From positions 34,599 through 98,598 of the forward strand of contig JAFWLT010000006.1 in NCBI GenBank assembly GCA_017510925.1: a stretch of DNA of 64,000 nt, in the 5' to 3' direction. Position numbers and translations under genes: made by a program. Positions within the stretch are counted from its first letter, which is position 1. Every line of letters begins with the position of its first letter. Shown here in pieces: positions 1-8,830 of the stretch. Source of the DNA: Candidatus Saccharimonadota bacterium. Its GTDB lineage: Bacteria > Patescibacteriota > Saccharimonadia > Saccharimonadales > Saccharimonadaceae. The notes below the pieces were generated by a model. The model saw only the letters and a list, made by a program, of their open reading frames with translations, searched no databases and was not told where the DNA came from.

Positions 1-296
1 GTAAGTACAGTCACAGTAGTAGTGCCATCACCTGCAGCTTTATTTAATTTTTGTGCTGCGGTTTTGATAAGTTTAGCACCTACTGCTTCGCCCATATTTT
101 CTTCCTTGGATGGAAGATCCACAGCTTCTGCTACCGTCACACCATCATGCGTAATCACTGGTGAACCATAATCTTTCTCAATAATCACATTTTTACCTTT
201 TGGCCCAAATGTTACTTTTACTGCATCATAGAGTTGTTTTGCACCAGCTAATACTTTCTCTCTAGCCTCTGCTTCATAATAAATTTTCTTTGCCAT
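1..296 (-). CDS. groEL: Chaperonin GroEL (60 kDa), N-terminal part only
   Basis: This is the N-terminal 98 or so residues of the large chaperonin subunit, which refolds proteins inside a double-ring cage capped by GroES. The reverse strand from 296 reads [16 protein letters not shown], followed by the ATP-binding segments [10 protein letters not shown] and [10 protein letters not shown] that are diagnostic of group I chaperonins. The gene runs off the left edge. It lies 9 bp behind groES and is presumably co-transcribed with it from the promoter near 582-610. Family identity is certain; nothing can be said about the missing C-terminus. Confidence 0.97.
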   Translation of the reverse strand, partial: MAKKIYYEAEAREKVLAGAKQLYDAVKVTFGPKGKNVIIEKDYGSPVITHDGVTVAEAVDLPSKEENMGEAVGAKLIKTAAQKLNKAAGDGTTTVTVL

Positions 297-305
297 TTTT
301 ACTCC

Positions 306-560
306 TTACAATGTTGCAAGAACATCTTCTTCTTTTAGAATTATATAATCTTTACCATCCAATTTAATCTCAGTAGTAGAATATTCTTTATAGACGATCT
401 TGTCGCCTTTTTTCACGTCTTTTACTTCTTTTCCTACTGATTCTACCACTGCGTAGGCAGATTTTTCTTTGGCCTCACCTAGAAGAATTCCAGATTTAGT
501 CTTTTCTAGTGGTTTTTCTACCACTGCTACAATTCTATCTTTTAACGGTTTTAGTGCCAT
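306..560 (-). CDS. groES: Co-chaperonin GroES (10 kDa)
   Basis: This 84-residue co-chaperonin forms the heptameric lid of GroEL. The start MALKPLKDRIV is chosen over an upstream in-frame ATG (629) because it follows a good Shine-Dalgarno AAGGAG and matches the family N-terminus. The mobile loop is visible as EKTKSGILLGEAKEKSA, and GDKIVYKEY and LKEEDVLATL complete the family pattern. At 84 residues it is slightly shorter than the usual 94-97. It is first in the groES-groEL operon, behind a -10 TATAAT (582-587) and a CIRCE-like operator (598-624), so heat-shock control by HrcA is likely. Confidence 0.96.
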   Translation of the reverse strand: MALKPLKDRIVAVVEKPLEKTKSGILLGEAKEKSAYAVVESVGKEVKDVKKGDKIVYKEYSTTEIKLDGKDYIILKEEDVLATL

Positions 561-574
561 AGTTTTAACTCCTT

Positions 575-1141
575 TTAGGAGATTATAGCACAGGTTTCTA
601 GCACTTGCAACTTGCGAGTGCCAATCCATTCATCTACTGCCTTTTTTACCCCCGGGAGAGCCGGGTTGTTATAATCGTGCACGATCAAAATCGCGCCTTC
701 ACTTAATTTATTTTCTGCTAATTTTAGACCGTCACGAATAGATTTATAAAAATCTCCGTCTAAAAAACAAAATGCAATTTTCTCCGGTAAATCTTCTGAA
801 GAAAAATCAGCAAACCAACCTTTTTTGATTACTGGCACTCTCAGCCCAGCACGAAGAAATCTTTCTTTTACTTCTCTCTTGGTTACTAAGAGTTCCCCTT
901 TTTTAAATTCTTCACCAAGTGGTGAATTGTCTAATGAAGATTTTTCTGGCAAACCCTCAAACGAATCATAAATCCAAAGTTTTTTATCAGAAGTTTTCAA
1001 AATTTCTGCCAGCGCCAAAGATGTATCACCTTTATAACAACCCAGTTCCACAAAATCGCCAGAAACCTCTAGACATTCAGAAGCTGTATTTATAATATAT
1101 TCCGTTTCTTTTAAAGAAACCTGATCGTTTTTAAAACTCAT
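575..1141 (-). CDS. TylF/MycF-like SAM-dependent O-methyltransferase
   Basis: This 188-residue protein resembles the macrocin O-methyltransferase (TylF) family, which methylates sugar hydroxyls using S-adenosylmethionine. The SAM-binding glycine motif is FVELGCYKGDTSLAL near residues 30-44. The acidic metal/substrate segment is FLDGDFYKSI near 127, followed by HDYNNPALPGVKKAVDEW. The ATG overlaps the uvrA stop by one base, so the two are probably translationally coupled. Its 3' end contains the groES promoter and operator. A role in modifying a surface sugar is inferred from the nearby polysaccharide locus; the substrate is unknown. Confidence 0.8.
   Translation of the reverse strand: MSFKNDQVSLKETEYIINTASECLEVSGDFVELGCYKGDTSLALAEILKTSDKKLWIYDSFEGLPEKSSLDNSPLGEEFKKGELLVTKREVKERFLRAGLRVPVIKKGWFADFSSEDLPEKIAFCFLDGDFYKSIRDGLKLAENKLSEGAILIVHDYNNPALPGVKKAVDEWIGTRKLQVLETCAIIS
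582..610 (-). promoter_or_regulatory. groES-groEL promoter
   Basis: On the minus strand there is a -10 TATAAT with extended TGC at 582-590. A -35-like TTGCAA lies at 605-610, 17 bp away. The promoter sits inside the last codons of the upstream methyltransferase gene, and the -35 falls within the spacer of the CIRCE-like repeat. Confidence 0.75.
598..624. promoter_or_regulatory. CIRCE-like operator for HrcA
   Basis: An inverted repeat CTAGCACTT, 9-nt spacer, GAGTGCCAA closely follows the CIRCE consensus TTAGCACTC-N9-GAGTGCTAA (established HrcA target upstream of groESL and dnaK operons). It overlaps the -35 region of the groES promoter, the right place for repression. It lies within the coding end of the preceding methyltransferase gene. 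No hrcA gene is present in this window. Confidence 0.8.
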
Positions 1142-4023
1142 TATTTCAAATACTTTTTTAAATATTCACCTGTAGGTGTTTTGGCGTGCTTTGCTAAATC
1201 TTCTGGTGTACCCTCATCACAAACTTTACCACCCTTAAGACCACCCTCAGGGCCCATCTCAATCACCCAGTCTGCTGATTTGATTACATGAAGATTGTGT
1301 TCAATAATAATCATTGAGTTGCCACCATCTACTAATTTGTTCAAAATCTCAAGAAGTCTCTTTACATCATCCGTATGAAGACCGGTAGTTGGCTCATCCA
1401 AAATATAAAGAGTTTTGCCAGTAGATCTACGTGCAAGTTCCGTTGCAAGTTTAATTCTCTGTGCTTCACCACCAGAAAATGTAGTAGCTGGCTGACCAAG
1501 TTTAATATAACCAAGTCCTACCTCTTGAATGGTTTTAAGCTTCCCTGCAATCGCTGGGATCGAACCAAAGAATTCTACAGCTTCGTCGATCGTCATATCA
1601 AGAACTTGCGAGATATCTTTGCCTTTATATTTTACTTCTAGAGCTTCAGAATTGTAGCGCTTACCATGACAAGCCGGACAAGTCACATACACATCAGGAA
1701 GAAAATGCATCTCAATTTTGTTTACACCATCACCCTGACAATGTTCACATCTACCACCTTTTACGTTAAACGAGAATCTACCAGCCTTATAACCACGTAC
1801 TTCTGCTTCTGGCTGCGAAGCATAAAGTTCACGAATCGCATTAAACACACCCGTATAAGTAGCTGGGTTAGAGCGTGGCGTTCTACCAATTGGGCTCTGA
1901 TCAATTACGATAATTTTGTTAATATGTTCAATTCCCTCTATTTTGTCGTGAAGGCCTGGCACTGTTTGTGCTCTATGTAGTCTAGCCAAAAGTTCATTAG
2001 CAAGGATATTATTAACAAGCGTAGATTTACCAGACCCAGATACACCAGAAACCACCGTCATCACACCAAGTGGGAATGACACATCAATATTCTTGAGATT
2101 GTTTTCACGGGCACCTTTTATAGTAAGATTATAATTGGTACGAACCTTGCGACGTTTCTTTGGCACTGGAATTGATTTTTTACCAGACAAATATTGACCC
2201 GTAATAGAATCCGGATTATTAGCCACTTCTTCCGGCGTACCACAGGCGACTAATCTACCACCATTTACACCAGCTCCTGGCCCAATATCAATAATATAAT
2301 CCGAAGACCACATCGTGTCTTCATCGTGTTCTACCACAAGCACGGTATTTTTAAGATCACGAAGATGCTTCAAAGTATTAATCAACTTATCGTTGTCTCT
2401 TTGGTGAAGACCAATTGATGGTTCATCAAGCACATACAGCACTCCCTGAAGGCCAGACCCAATCTGGGTAGCCAATCTAATTCTCTGTGCCTCACCACCA
2501 GAAAGCGTATTAGCCGCCCGACCAAGTTCCAAATAACCAAGCCCCACATCTTTCATAAATTTAACTCTCTCGTGAATCTCTTTGATAATTGGCGCTGCAA
2601 TCATTTCTTCTTCATCAGAGAATTTTAGATCTTTATCAAGCAATTCAAGCATTGCATCTACATCAAGGTTACACATGTCCACGATATTAAGATCGTGTAC
2701 CGTCACAGCAAGAACTGCTGGTTTTAGTCTTGCACCATGACAGGTCTGACATTCTCTCACCCTCATAAATCTTTCGATATCGTGTTTGGTAAACTCCGAA
2801 ATCTTTGGATCATTATAGCGACGCTCAAGCATCGGGATCACACCTTCATAGGTAGTTTCATAAATTGTCCCGGCTGCAAATTTGCCAGAACCAGAAATCT
2901 TCATTTGGTATTTTTCTTCGCCCGTACCGTATAAAATTAGGTGTTTAGTTTCTTCAGAAAAATCACCAATCGGTGTTTGCATATCAAAACCATGTTTTGC
3001 GCCCACGGCCATCAATCTTTTGAGCCACCAAGATTCTTGCTGTACTCTATTAAATGGCCTAATCCCACCTTCAGCAATGGTCAAATTATTATTAAATACG
3101 AGCGCTGGGTCTACTTCCATTTTTGACCCTAGTCCAGTACAATCCGGACACGCCCCCTCTGGCGCGTTAAACGAAAATAAACTTGGCGTAAGTTCTGGAA
3201 TTAATTCATCTGGATGATCCGGACAAGCATATCTTTGAGAATAGGTGATTACCTCTGCATTATCAGAAGTAATTCTTGCCTCACCTACAGCCGTACTGTT
3301 ATCGGTAATTTTGAGAACCTTAATAATCCCCTGTCCCAATTCCAAAGCCTGTTCCACCGAACTTGTAATCCTAGATATCAGTTCTGGCGAAAGTACAAAT
3401 CTATCCACTACAATTTCAATATCGTGACGCTCATTTTTGTTTAGTTCTGGAAATTCATCTAGGGCATAGATAATACCATCTACCCTTACCCTAGAAAAGC
3501 CCTTAGCCGTATATTGTTCCGGAATATGTAAAAACTCACCTTTTTTGGCTGAAACTATTGGAGCGAGAACCATTAGTTTAGAGCCTAAAGGCAGTTTCAT
3601 CACTTCTTTTACAATATCTTCATTTGTGCGCCTCGAAACTGGTTTATGACAAACTGGACAATGTGGCACCCCTACACGTGCAAACAGAAGCCTAAGATAA
3701 TCGTATACTTCTGTCACCGTTGCCACAGTAGAACGTGGATTTCTAGATGTAGATTTTTGGTCGATTGAAATCGCAGGACTAAGCCCCGTAATAGAATCTA
3801 CCTCTGGTTTATCCATAATACCAAGAAACATTCTTGCATAAGAAGACAACGATTCTACGTAGCGACGTTGTCCTTCGGCGTAAATAGTATCAAAAGCTAG
3901 GCTGGATTTGCCAGACCCAGATAAACCGGTCATTATCACCAGTTTATCTCTTGGAATATCTACATCAAGATCATGCAGATTATTCTGTCGCGCACCCCTA
4001 ACACGTATAAAATTATCTTCCAT
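1141..4023 (-). CDS. uvrA: Excinuclease ABC subunit A
   Basis: UvrA is the damage-recognition ATPase of nucleotide excision repair, dimerising and loading UvrB. The 960-residue length is typical. Both ABC modules are complete: Walker A GLSGSGKSS and GVSGSGKST, signatures LSGGEAQRIRLATQI and FSGGEAQRIKLATEL, and Walker B VLDEPSIGLHQRD and ILDEPTTGLHTDD. Zinc-module cysteine pairs are visible (CPVC, CPDC, CQTC, CEHC, CPAC). The start MEDNFIRVRGARQNNL at 4023 matches the family; an upstream ATG (4092) would add 23 unrelated residues and overlap the previous gene. It lies 25 bp behind the deacetylase gene and may share its transcript. Confidence 0.97.
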   Translation of the reverse strand: MEDNFIRVRGARQNNLHDLDVDIPRDKLVIMTGLSGSGKSSLAFDTIYAEGQRRYVESLSSYARMFLGIMDKPEVDSITGLSPAISIDQKSTSRNPRSTVATVTEVYDYLRLLFARVGVPHCPVCHKPVSRRTNEDIVKEVMKLPLGSKLMVLAPIVSAKKGEFLHIPEQYTAKGFSRVRVDGIIYALDEFPELNKNERHDIEIVVDRFVLSPELISRITSSVEQALELGQGIIKVLKITDNSTAVGEARITSDNAEVITYSQRYACPDHPDELIPELTPSLFSFNAPEGACPDCTGLGSKMEVDPALVFNNNLTIAEGGIRPFNRVQQESWWLKRLMAVGAKHGFDMQTPIGDFSEETKHLILYGTGEEKYQMKISGSGKFAAGTIYETTYEGVIPMLERRYNDPKISEFTKHDIERFMRVRECQTCHGARLKPAVLAVTVHDLNIVDMCNLDVDAMLELLDKDLKFSDEEEMIAAPIIKEIHERVKFMKDVGLGYLELGRAANTLSGGEAQRIRLATQIGSGLQGVLYVLDEPSIGLHQRDNDKLINTLKHLRDLKNTVLVVEHDEDTMWSSDYIIDIGPGAGVNGGRLVACGTPEEVANNPDSITGQYLSGKKSIPVPKKRRKVRTNYNLTIKGARENNLKNIDVSFPLGVMTVVSGVSGSGKSTLVNNILANELLARLHRAQTVPGLHDKIEGIEHINKIIVIDQSPIGRTPRSNPATYTGVFNAIRELYASQPEAEVRGYKAGRFSFNVKGGRCEHCQGDGVNKIEMHFLPDVYVTCPACHGKRYNSEALEVKYKGKDISQVLDMTIDEAVEFFGSIPAIAGKLKTIQEVGLGYIKLGQPATTFSGGEAQRIKLATELARRSTGKTLYILDEPTTGLHTDDVKRLLEILNKLVDGGNSMIIIEHNLHVIKSADWVIEMGPEGGLKGGKVCDEGTPEDLAKHAKTPTGEYLKKYLK

Positions 4024-4048
4024 AAACCTAACTATTATACACCAAAAG

Positions 4049-4840
4049 TCAAGATTTTTCAAGGGTAGAGGCGAACTCTTGGTAGGTTTCAAAGCTATAA
4101 TTTTGTTTTTTAAGGTTGGAAATCACAAAATCTAATCTCTCCACCAGTTTATCGCCACTATTTTTCTTGATATACCCTGGTACCTCTTTATAATCAACTA
4201 GTTCATCTGCAAACTCCCACGGATGGAAATAAGTAGCAAAGTACCCTGTTTTTTTGATAGCCATCTTAGCAAATTTGAGATACACCCCCTTTGGGAAAAG
4301 ATGGAGCGCCAACCAAAACAGTGGTACTCTCATAGAAGTAGCCACCGAAGTTGGAATTTCTAGAACCCCTTTCTCAAAAAACGGCTTTCTTGGAATATCA
4401 AAATGATTATATCTGCCCGGAATAAATGCCGGATTTACGCTAGAATCATATTTATAGCCACAACGTTCAAGTTCCTCATACGAAATTTCAAACATCCTTG
4501 GCTGCCTATAACCAAGTACCTTCACTCCAGCTACTTTTTCTATAATCTTTTTAGACTCTGAAACATCAGACTTCTGGGGCCTAAAATGATCTACTCCGTG
4601 ACACGCAACTTCGTGTCCATCCTTCACAATCTCCTTCACTAATCCTGGATTAATTTTTGCAAAATTCCCCGTTATAAAAAACGTAGCTTTTACTTCCTGC
4701 CTTTTTAGAAGATCCAAAATTTTAAGAAGTCCGTTCGAAGAAACTTCGACTCCCCTTTCAACGCTAATCTCACCACCGTGTTCTTTAGGTAAATCAAATT
4801 CTTCTACATCAAAACTAAGAAGTACTCTATTTTTTGCCAT
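4049..4840 (-). CDS. Polysaccharide deacetylase (NodB homology domain)
   Basis: This 263-residue carbohydrate esterase (CE4-like) would remove N- or O-acetyl groups from a glycan. Metal and catalytic motifs are visible: the SFDVEEFDLP aspartate motif at the N-terminus, FFITGNFAKINPGLVKEI, and the HGVDH histidine motif (HxxxH class) near residue 85. No signal peptide or membrane segment is evident, so it may act on a lipid-linked precursor in the cytoplasm or be anchored indirectly. It overlaps the GtrB-like gene by 14 bp, so it is one operon with the gtr genes. The family call is good; the substrate is unknown. Confidence 0.85.
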   Translation of the reverse strand: MAKNRVLLSFDVEEFDLPKEHGGEISVERGVEVSSNGLLKILDLLKRQEVKATFFITGNFAKINPGLVKEIVKDGHEVACHGVDHFRPQKSDVSESKKIIEKVAGVKVLGYRQPRMFEISYEELERCGYKYDSSVNPAFIPGRYNHFDIPRKPFFEKGVLEIPTSVATSMRVPLFWLALHLFPKGVYLKFAKMAIKKTGYFATYFHPWEFADELVDYKEVPGYIKKNSGDKLVERLDFVISNLKKQNYSFETYQEFASTLEKS

Positions 4841-5786
4841 TTTTGCTCACAAAAGATTTTTTCTTATTTACTACATAAAGTGGCCGGCCTTTAGCTTCTG
4901 CGTGAATCTGCGAAATATAAAGCGCCGTAATAGATTGAGAAACCAAAACTAAGCCAACCAAGAAAGACACAAACACACTCATTGCCACTGCCCCACTCCA
5001 ATCCAAATTAAGAGGATCACCCAAAATATATTGCTCAATCAATATAAACAACCCAAAAATCAATGAGAAAACCGTGATAAATGCACCTAAATAGCCAAAG
5101 AATACCAATGGAGTCCTAGACGAAGACACCATCGAATCAAGCGCCAACCCTGCCAACTTTTTGGTGTTATAAGTAGGCTTGCCATTTTTGCGCCCCCGAG
5201 TTTTTACTTTAATGTATTCCTGCTTATATCCTAACCAATCAATTAGACCTCTAGTTAGACGATTGTGTTCAGTCAACTGATTAAATTCATCTACTACTGC
5301 CCTATCTAGCAATCTAAAATCCATCGCACCCGGCATTACTTTTTTGTTGCCTGTTACGTGCATAATTTTGTAGTAAATCTTGGAGCGTATTTTATGCTTA
5401 GTAGTATTGCCAGTATTTACTGCTGTCACCACGTCAGCGCCATCTTCCCACTTAGAAATCATTTTTGGAATTTCTTCTACTGGGTGTTGCCCGTCTGCAT
5501 CTATCATTATCGTTGCATCACCATTGGCAGCTTCTAGCCCTACCGTAAGCGCTACCTCTTTACCAAAATTACGAGTGAGAGAAATCACATTCACCAAAGT
5601 TTTATTAAGAAGTTTTGAGGATTTAATTTTTTCTAAAGTCTTGTCTTCCGAGCCATCATCTACCAAAATTATTTCTGTATCATATTTTAAATTTTTTATT
5701 ATTGGCAAAAGTCCATCATCCAAAAATTCCAAAATTCCATCAGCTTCGTCATAAACCGGCACTACTATAGAAATTAATTTTCCCAT
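4827..5786 (-). CDS. GtrB/DPM1-like glycosyltransferase family 2 with C-terminal membrane anchor
   Basis: This 319-residue enzyme is predicted to transfer a sugar (often glucose) from a nucleotide donor to undecaprenyl phosphate. The GT-A domain occupies residues 1-220, with IVVPVYDEADG, VDDGS and the metal-binding DADGQHP. Two membrane segments follow near 228-250 and 265-290, as in GtrB. It overlaps both neighbours (the GtrII-like protein and the deacetylase). A GtrA-like flippase lies just across the divergent promoter, completing a three-part lipid-linked sugar system as seen in Shigella phage serotype conversion. Role inferred from family and context. Confidence 0.85.
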   Translation of the reverse strand: MGKLISIVVPVYDEADGILEFLDDGLLPIIKNLKYDTEIILVDDGSEDKTLEKIKSSKLLNKTLVNVISLTRNFGKEVALTVGLEAANGDATIMIDADGQHPVEEIPKMISKWEDGADVVTAVNTGNTTKHKIRSKIYYKIMHVTGNKKVMPGAMDFRLLDRAVVDEFNQLTEHNRLTRGLIDWLGYKQEYIKVKTRGRKNGKPTYNTKKLAGLALDSMVSSSRTPLVFFGYLGAFITVFSLIFGLFILIEQYILGDPLNLDWSGAVAMSVFVSFLVGLVLVSQSITALYISQIHAEAKGRPLYVVNKKKSFVSKNGKK

Positions 5787-7264
5787 ATATTAAATTCCTC
5801 ACCTTTAAACTTCACCAAAACACCTTCGTCATCACCATATATTATATATAGTGCTGTATCCTTAATCACTGGCATATCTTTGTCTTTCAAATTTGTATTC
5901 GGATCAAACTTGAGATTTGGAAGACCCGATGCTTCCGTCAAACGATATGCCATCCAAGGCACATAAGTTTCATAGCTAGGTTTAAGCAGTCTTCTCAAAA
6001 TATGGTATTCTCTTTCTGGCATATGTTTTATCGCTGGCGCAAAATCAATCTGCCCTACTGATTGAATTTTTCTTATCCTTCCATCATTCAATTTATTTAG
6101 ATCAGAAATTACCATATTGATTTGCATATTTCTGAATGTGTCTTGCTCCTTTAAAGCATTTCCGTAAGTAAATGAAAACGAGAAGAAGCACCACGCTAAC
6201 ACCACTACCGGCAATGTCAAAATTAATTCTTTCTTTACGCCAGATGCTATGTAAACACCCATTATCGCAATAAATGCCCCAATCGCATACATCGCACGTG
6301 TAGTATAAAGTGGCTGCTCTAGTGCAGCATAAAATAGATAGGCCATTATGCCCATCGCCACTACACCAAATAAAGCCATCAAAACTGCTAAGATTTTATT
6401 TCTTTTGCTTTTTATTACATACAAAACTACAAACCCAATTATAATCAAAACAATTAGCACTAACCATAATATTCTAAAGTCAGTAAACAAAAGTTCAAAG
6501 TAATGCCCTAGGTTTTTGAATACCGTTGGGAAGAATTCTGAAATTCCTGGGATTTCATTAGATACATACATATCTTGTGGTCGCATCAAAAACTTTTGGA
6601 ACACTACCAGTGTTATAAGAAATACTACTGCCGAAATCGCTACATTTTTAACAATTTCTTTATTTTTAATTTTCTTGTCATTCCAATCTTTAAGCATCAA
6701 GAAAATCACAATCATTGGGTAAATCCCAATTGAAACTTGGTAAGTTGTACAAACCCCCAAAATTCCAATAACAGACGCTAGAATAAATTTCCACTTCTTT
6801 TGCCGATAGAATATAAATGGCATAATGGCAAAAAATACTGAGAGCGCCATATATACTGAATCATATTGATAAGAAAGACATTCTAACATGTATGGACAAA
6901 GCGCGAGTGGCGTCACGGCTATGAGTCTGAGAATCCACTTGGTCCATTTTTCTTTAAAAATTTCTTTTCCACTAATAAGCGAAATTAAAATCACGGAAGA
7001 AATCGCCAGAATAAAAGCTGCCAAAAGTTGTGGCAGTGGCGCGACGTTAGTAAGATAATTGTCAGCGTGAATTCCGTGTGCTAAAAACGTACTAGAATAT
7101 CTACTAAAACCAGACCATCCAGCATAGCCTAGATCAGTTCTGGCTACATCATCTGCATAATGAACACCAGCAAGTATAATTGCTGAAATTCCCACCAAGT
7201 AAATCAAAAACATAATTAGGGTCGGTTTCAAAAGAAAACGGTACTCACCAAACTTCCCTTTCAT
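5774..7264 (-). CDS. GtrII-like polytopic glucosyltransferase
   Basis: This 496-residue integral membrane protein has about ten to twelve hydrophobic segments and an N-terminal extracytoplasmic loop YADDVARTDLGYAGW followed by GFSRYSSTFLAHG. That aspartate/arginine-rich loop after the first helix is characteristic of the Glucos_trans_II (GtrII) family, GT-C enzymes that move a sugar from undecaprenyl phosphate to an acceptor polymer outside the membrane. The start follows a TATAAT box by 7 nt with no Shine-Dalgarno, so the mRNA is probably leaderless. It is first in the gtr-deacetylase run. Acceptor unknown. Confidence 0.8.
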   Translation of the reverse strand: MKGKFGEYRFLLKPTLIMFLIYLVGISAIILAGVHYADDVARTDLGYAGWSGFSRYSSTFLAHGIHADNYLTNVAPLPQLLAAFILAISSVILISLISGKEIFKEKWTKWILRLIAVTPLALCPYMLECLSYQYDSVYMALSVFFAIMPFIFYRQKKWKFILASVIGILGVCTTYQVSIGIYPMIVIFLMLKDWNDKKIKNKEIVKNVAISAVVFLITLVVFQKFLMRPQDMYVSNEIPGISEFFPTVFKNLGHYFELLFTDFRILWLVLIVLIIIGFVVLYVIKSKRNKILAVLMALFGVVAMGIMAYLFYAALEQPLYTTRAMYAIGAFIAIMGVYIASGVKKELILTLPVVVLAWCFFSFSFTYGNALKEQDTFRNMQINMVISDLNKLNDGRIRKIQSVGQIDFAPAIKHMPEREYHILRRLLKPSYETYVPWMAYRLTEASGLPNLKFDPNTNLKDKDMPVIKDTALYIIYGDDEGVLVKFKGEEFNIWEN

Positions 7265-7302
7265 ACCTTATATTATACCACCGATGTGATATAATAATAG
7301 GA
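7265..7302. promoter_or_regulatory. Divergent leaderless promoter pair (GtrII-like / GtrA-like)
   Basis: The 38-bp gap holds a minus-strand TATAAT (7272-7277) 7 nt before the ATG at 7264, and a plus-strand TATAAT (7290-7295) 7 nt before the ATG at 7303. Transcription would begin at or within a few bases of each start codon. Confidence 0.75.
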
Positions 7303-7812
7303 ATGAAATCAGAAGCCAAACAAGCCAAAAAAACTGCGGATATCAAAGTTTCCAAGCGTGCCGGCAGATATCTTATAGTAGGTATTACTTTAACTCTTTT
7401 TAACTATGGGTTATATGCGATTCTAGCAAATGTTATCTTCAATAACCAAGAGCTGATCTGGCTTTCTACTCTTATCTCTACCGTCGCCACTACTTTTTTG
7501 GCTTATTTTCTTCATTCCAAGATCACCTGGAAAGAACGTGACATCACCAAGGCTGCTATTTATAAATTTTTTATTTGGAATGCTATCCTTGCCTTTGCTA
7601 TTGGTCCGTGGATCACTCAATTGTTTAGTTACATCACGCCACTTTATGACTTAGCTTACAATATTTGCCAAGCTATACACATTAATTTTACCTACGAATT
7701 CGTCCAAACTACCGGTGCTTTTGTGCTTGCTTCCGCCGTGATAATGGTAATAAATTTTCTATTCTATGATAAATTTGTGTTCGGCGAAAAACCAAATAAG
7801 GAGGAAAAATGA
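7303..7812 (+). CDS. GtrA-like membrane flippase
   Basis: This 169-residue protein has four hydrophobic helices and the GtrA signature near the first helix (GRYLIVGITLTLFNYGLYAIL). GtrA family members are thought to flip undecaprenyl-phosphate-linked sugars across the cytoplasmic membrane. It is divergently transcribed from the GtrII- and GtrB-like genes, which together would make, flip and transfer the sugar. The N-terminus is unusually lysine-rich. It overlaps galE by 4 bp. The start lies 7 nt after a TATAAT. Confidence 0.85.
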   Translation: MKSEAKQAKKTADIKVSKRAGRYLIVGITLTLFNYGLYAILANVIFNNQELIWLSTLISTVATTFLAYFLHSKITWKERDITKAAIYKFFIWNAILAFAIGPWITQLFSYITPLYDLAYNICQAIHINFTYEFVQTTGAFVLASAVIMVINFLFYDKFVFGEKPNKEEK

Positions 7813-8810
7813 ATATTCTAGTTACTGGTGGCACAGGCTACATCGGTTCACATGTAGTTGTAGGTTTGTTAAAAAGTAGCTACAATGTAACAATTGTAGA
7901 TAGCCTCATCAATAGCAAATCTTCCGTCCTAGAGAATATAGAAAAATTAGCCGGTAAAGCTCCAACTTTTTACCAAGAAAATCTCACTAATTTTAGTGCT
8001 CTAGAAAAAATTTTCAAAGACAACGAGTTTGATCTCGTTATTCATTTTGCTGGCCTTAAATCTGTTTCAGAATCTGTAGAAAAGCCAATTATGTATTATC
8101 AGCAAAATCTCACCGGCACTATCAACTTGCTCAAATGTATGCAAGAATTCCATGTAAAAAAAATCATTTTTTCTTCTTCTGCTACTGTTTATGGCAGTGG
8201 GAACGCAGGCGAATGTATCGAGAATATGCCAACCGGTCAAGGTATTACCAATCCATACGGTAAGACTAAATATATGATTGAAGAAATCCTAAAAGACGTC
8301 TGCACTTCAGACCCAGAGTTTTCTGCTGTAGCCCTGCGTTATTTTAACCCAGTTGGCAATCACGAGTCTGGCCTTCTTGGCGAAGATCCAAACGGTATTC
8401 CAAACAACCTTATGCCTTACATTATGAAAGTCGCATCGGGCAAACTAGAAGAACTCTCTATTTATGGCAATGACTACGATACCCCAGATGGCACTTGTCG
8501 TCGCGATTTTATTCACGTAGTAGACTTAGCAAACGGCCATCTCGCTGCAATAAAAGCTCTGGAAGCCCCTGGCTTCAAGACTTACAATCTTGGCACTGGC
8601 ACCCCTACTTCAGTTCTAGAAATGGTAGAAACCTTCGAAAAAATCAGTGGCAAACCTCTCCCCCACAAATTTGTAGAACGTCGTCCTGGCGATCTTGCTG
8701 AAATCTGGGCAAACCCTAAAAAAGCTGAGAATGAGCTAGGTTGGAAAGCAAATCTCACCATAGAAGATGCCATAAGAGACACTCTTTCTTTCCTAGAAAA
8801 CCACCAGTAA
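7809..8810 (+). CDS. galE: UDP-glucose 4-epimerase
   Basis: This 333-residue short-chain dehydrogenase-fold enzyme interconverts UDP-glucose and UDP-galactose. The N-terminus has the NAD-binding GGTGYIGSHVV. The catalytic pair is seen as SSSATVYG and, 20-odd residues later, NPYGKTKYMIE (YxxxK). ALRYFNPVGNHESGLLGEDP is the GalE-specific strand. A Shine-Dalgarno AAGGAGG precedes the ATG. It supplies galactose donors to the surrounding glycosyltransferases. Confidence 0.95.
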   Translation: MNILVTGGTGYIGSHVVVGLLKSSYNVTIVDSLINSKSSVLENIEKLAGKAPTFYQENLTNFSALEKIFKDNEFDLVIHFAGLKSVSESVEKPIMYYQQNLTGTINLLKCMQEFHVKKIIFSSSATVYGSGNAGECIENMPTGQGITNPYGKTKYMIEEILKDVCTSDPEFSAVALRYFNPVGNHESGLLGEDPNGIPNNLMPYIMKVASGKLEELSIYGNDYDTPDGTCRRDFIHVVDLANGHLAAIKALEAPGFKTYNLGTGTPTSVLEMVETFEKISGKPLPHKFVERRPGDLAEIWANPKKAENELGWKANLTIEDAIRDTLSFLENHQ

Positions 8811-8830
8811 TATGCTATAATGTAATATAT

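Noticed and set aside
8741..8830. Upstream ATG extension of the Wzm-type permease
   Set aside because: The extension overlaps galE, is Arg/His-rich and not family-like. The start at 8831 follows a -10 box and matches the family N-terminus.
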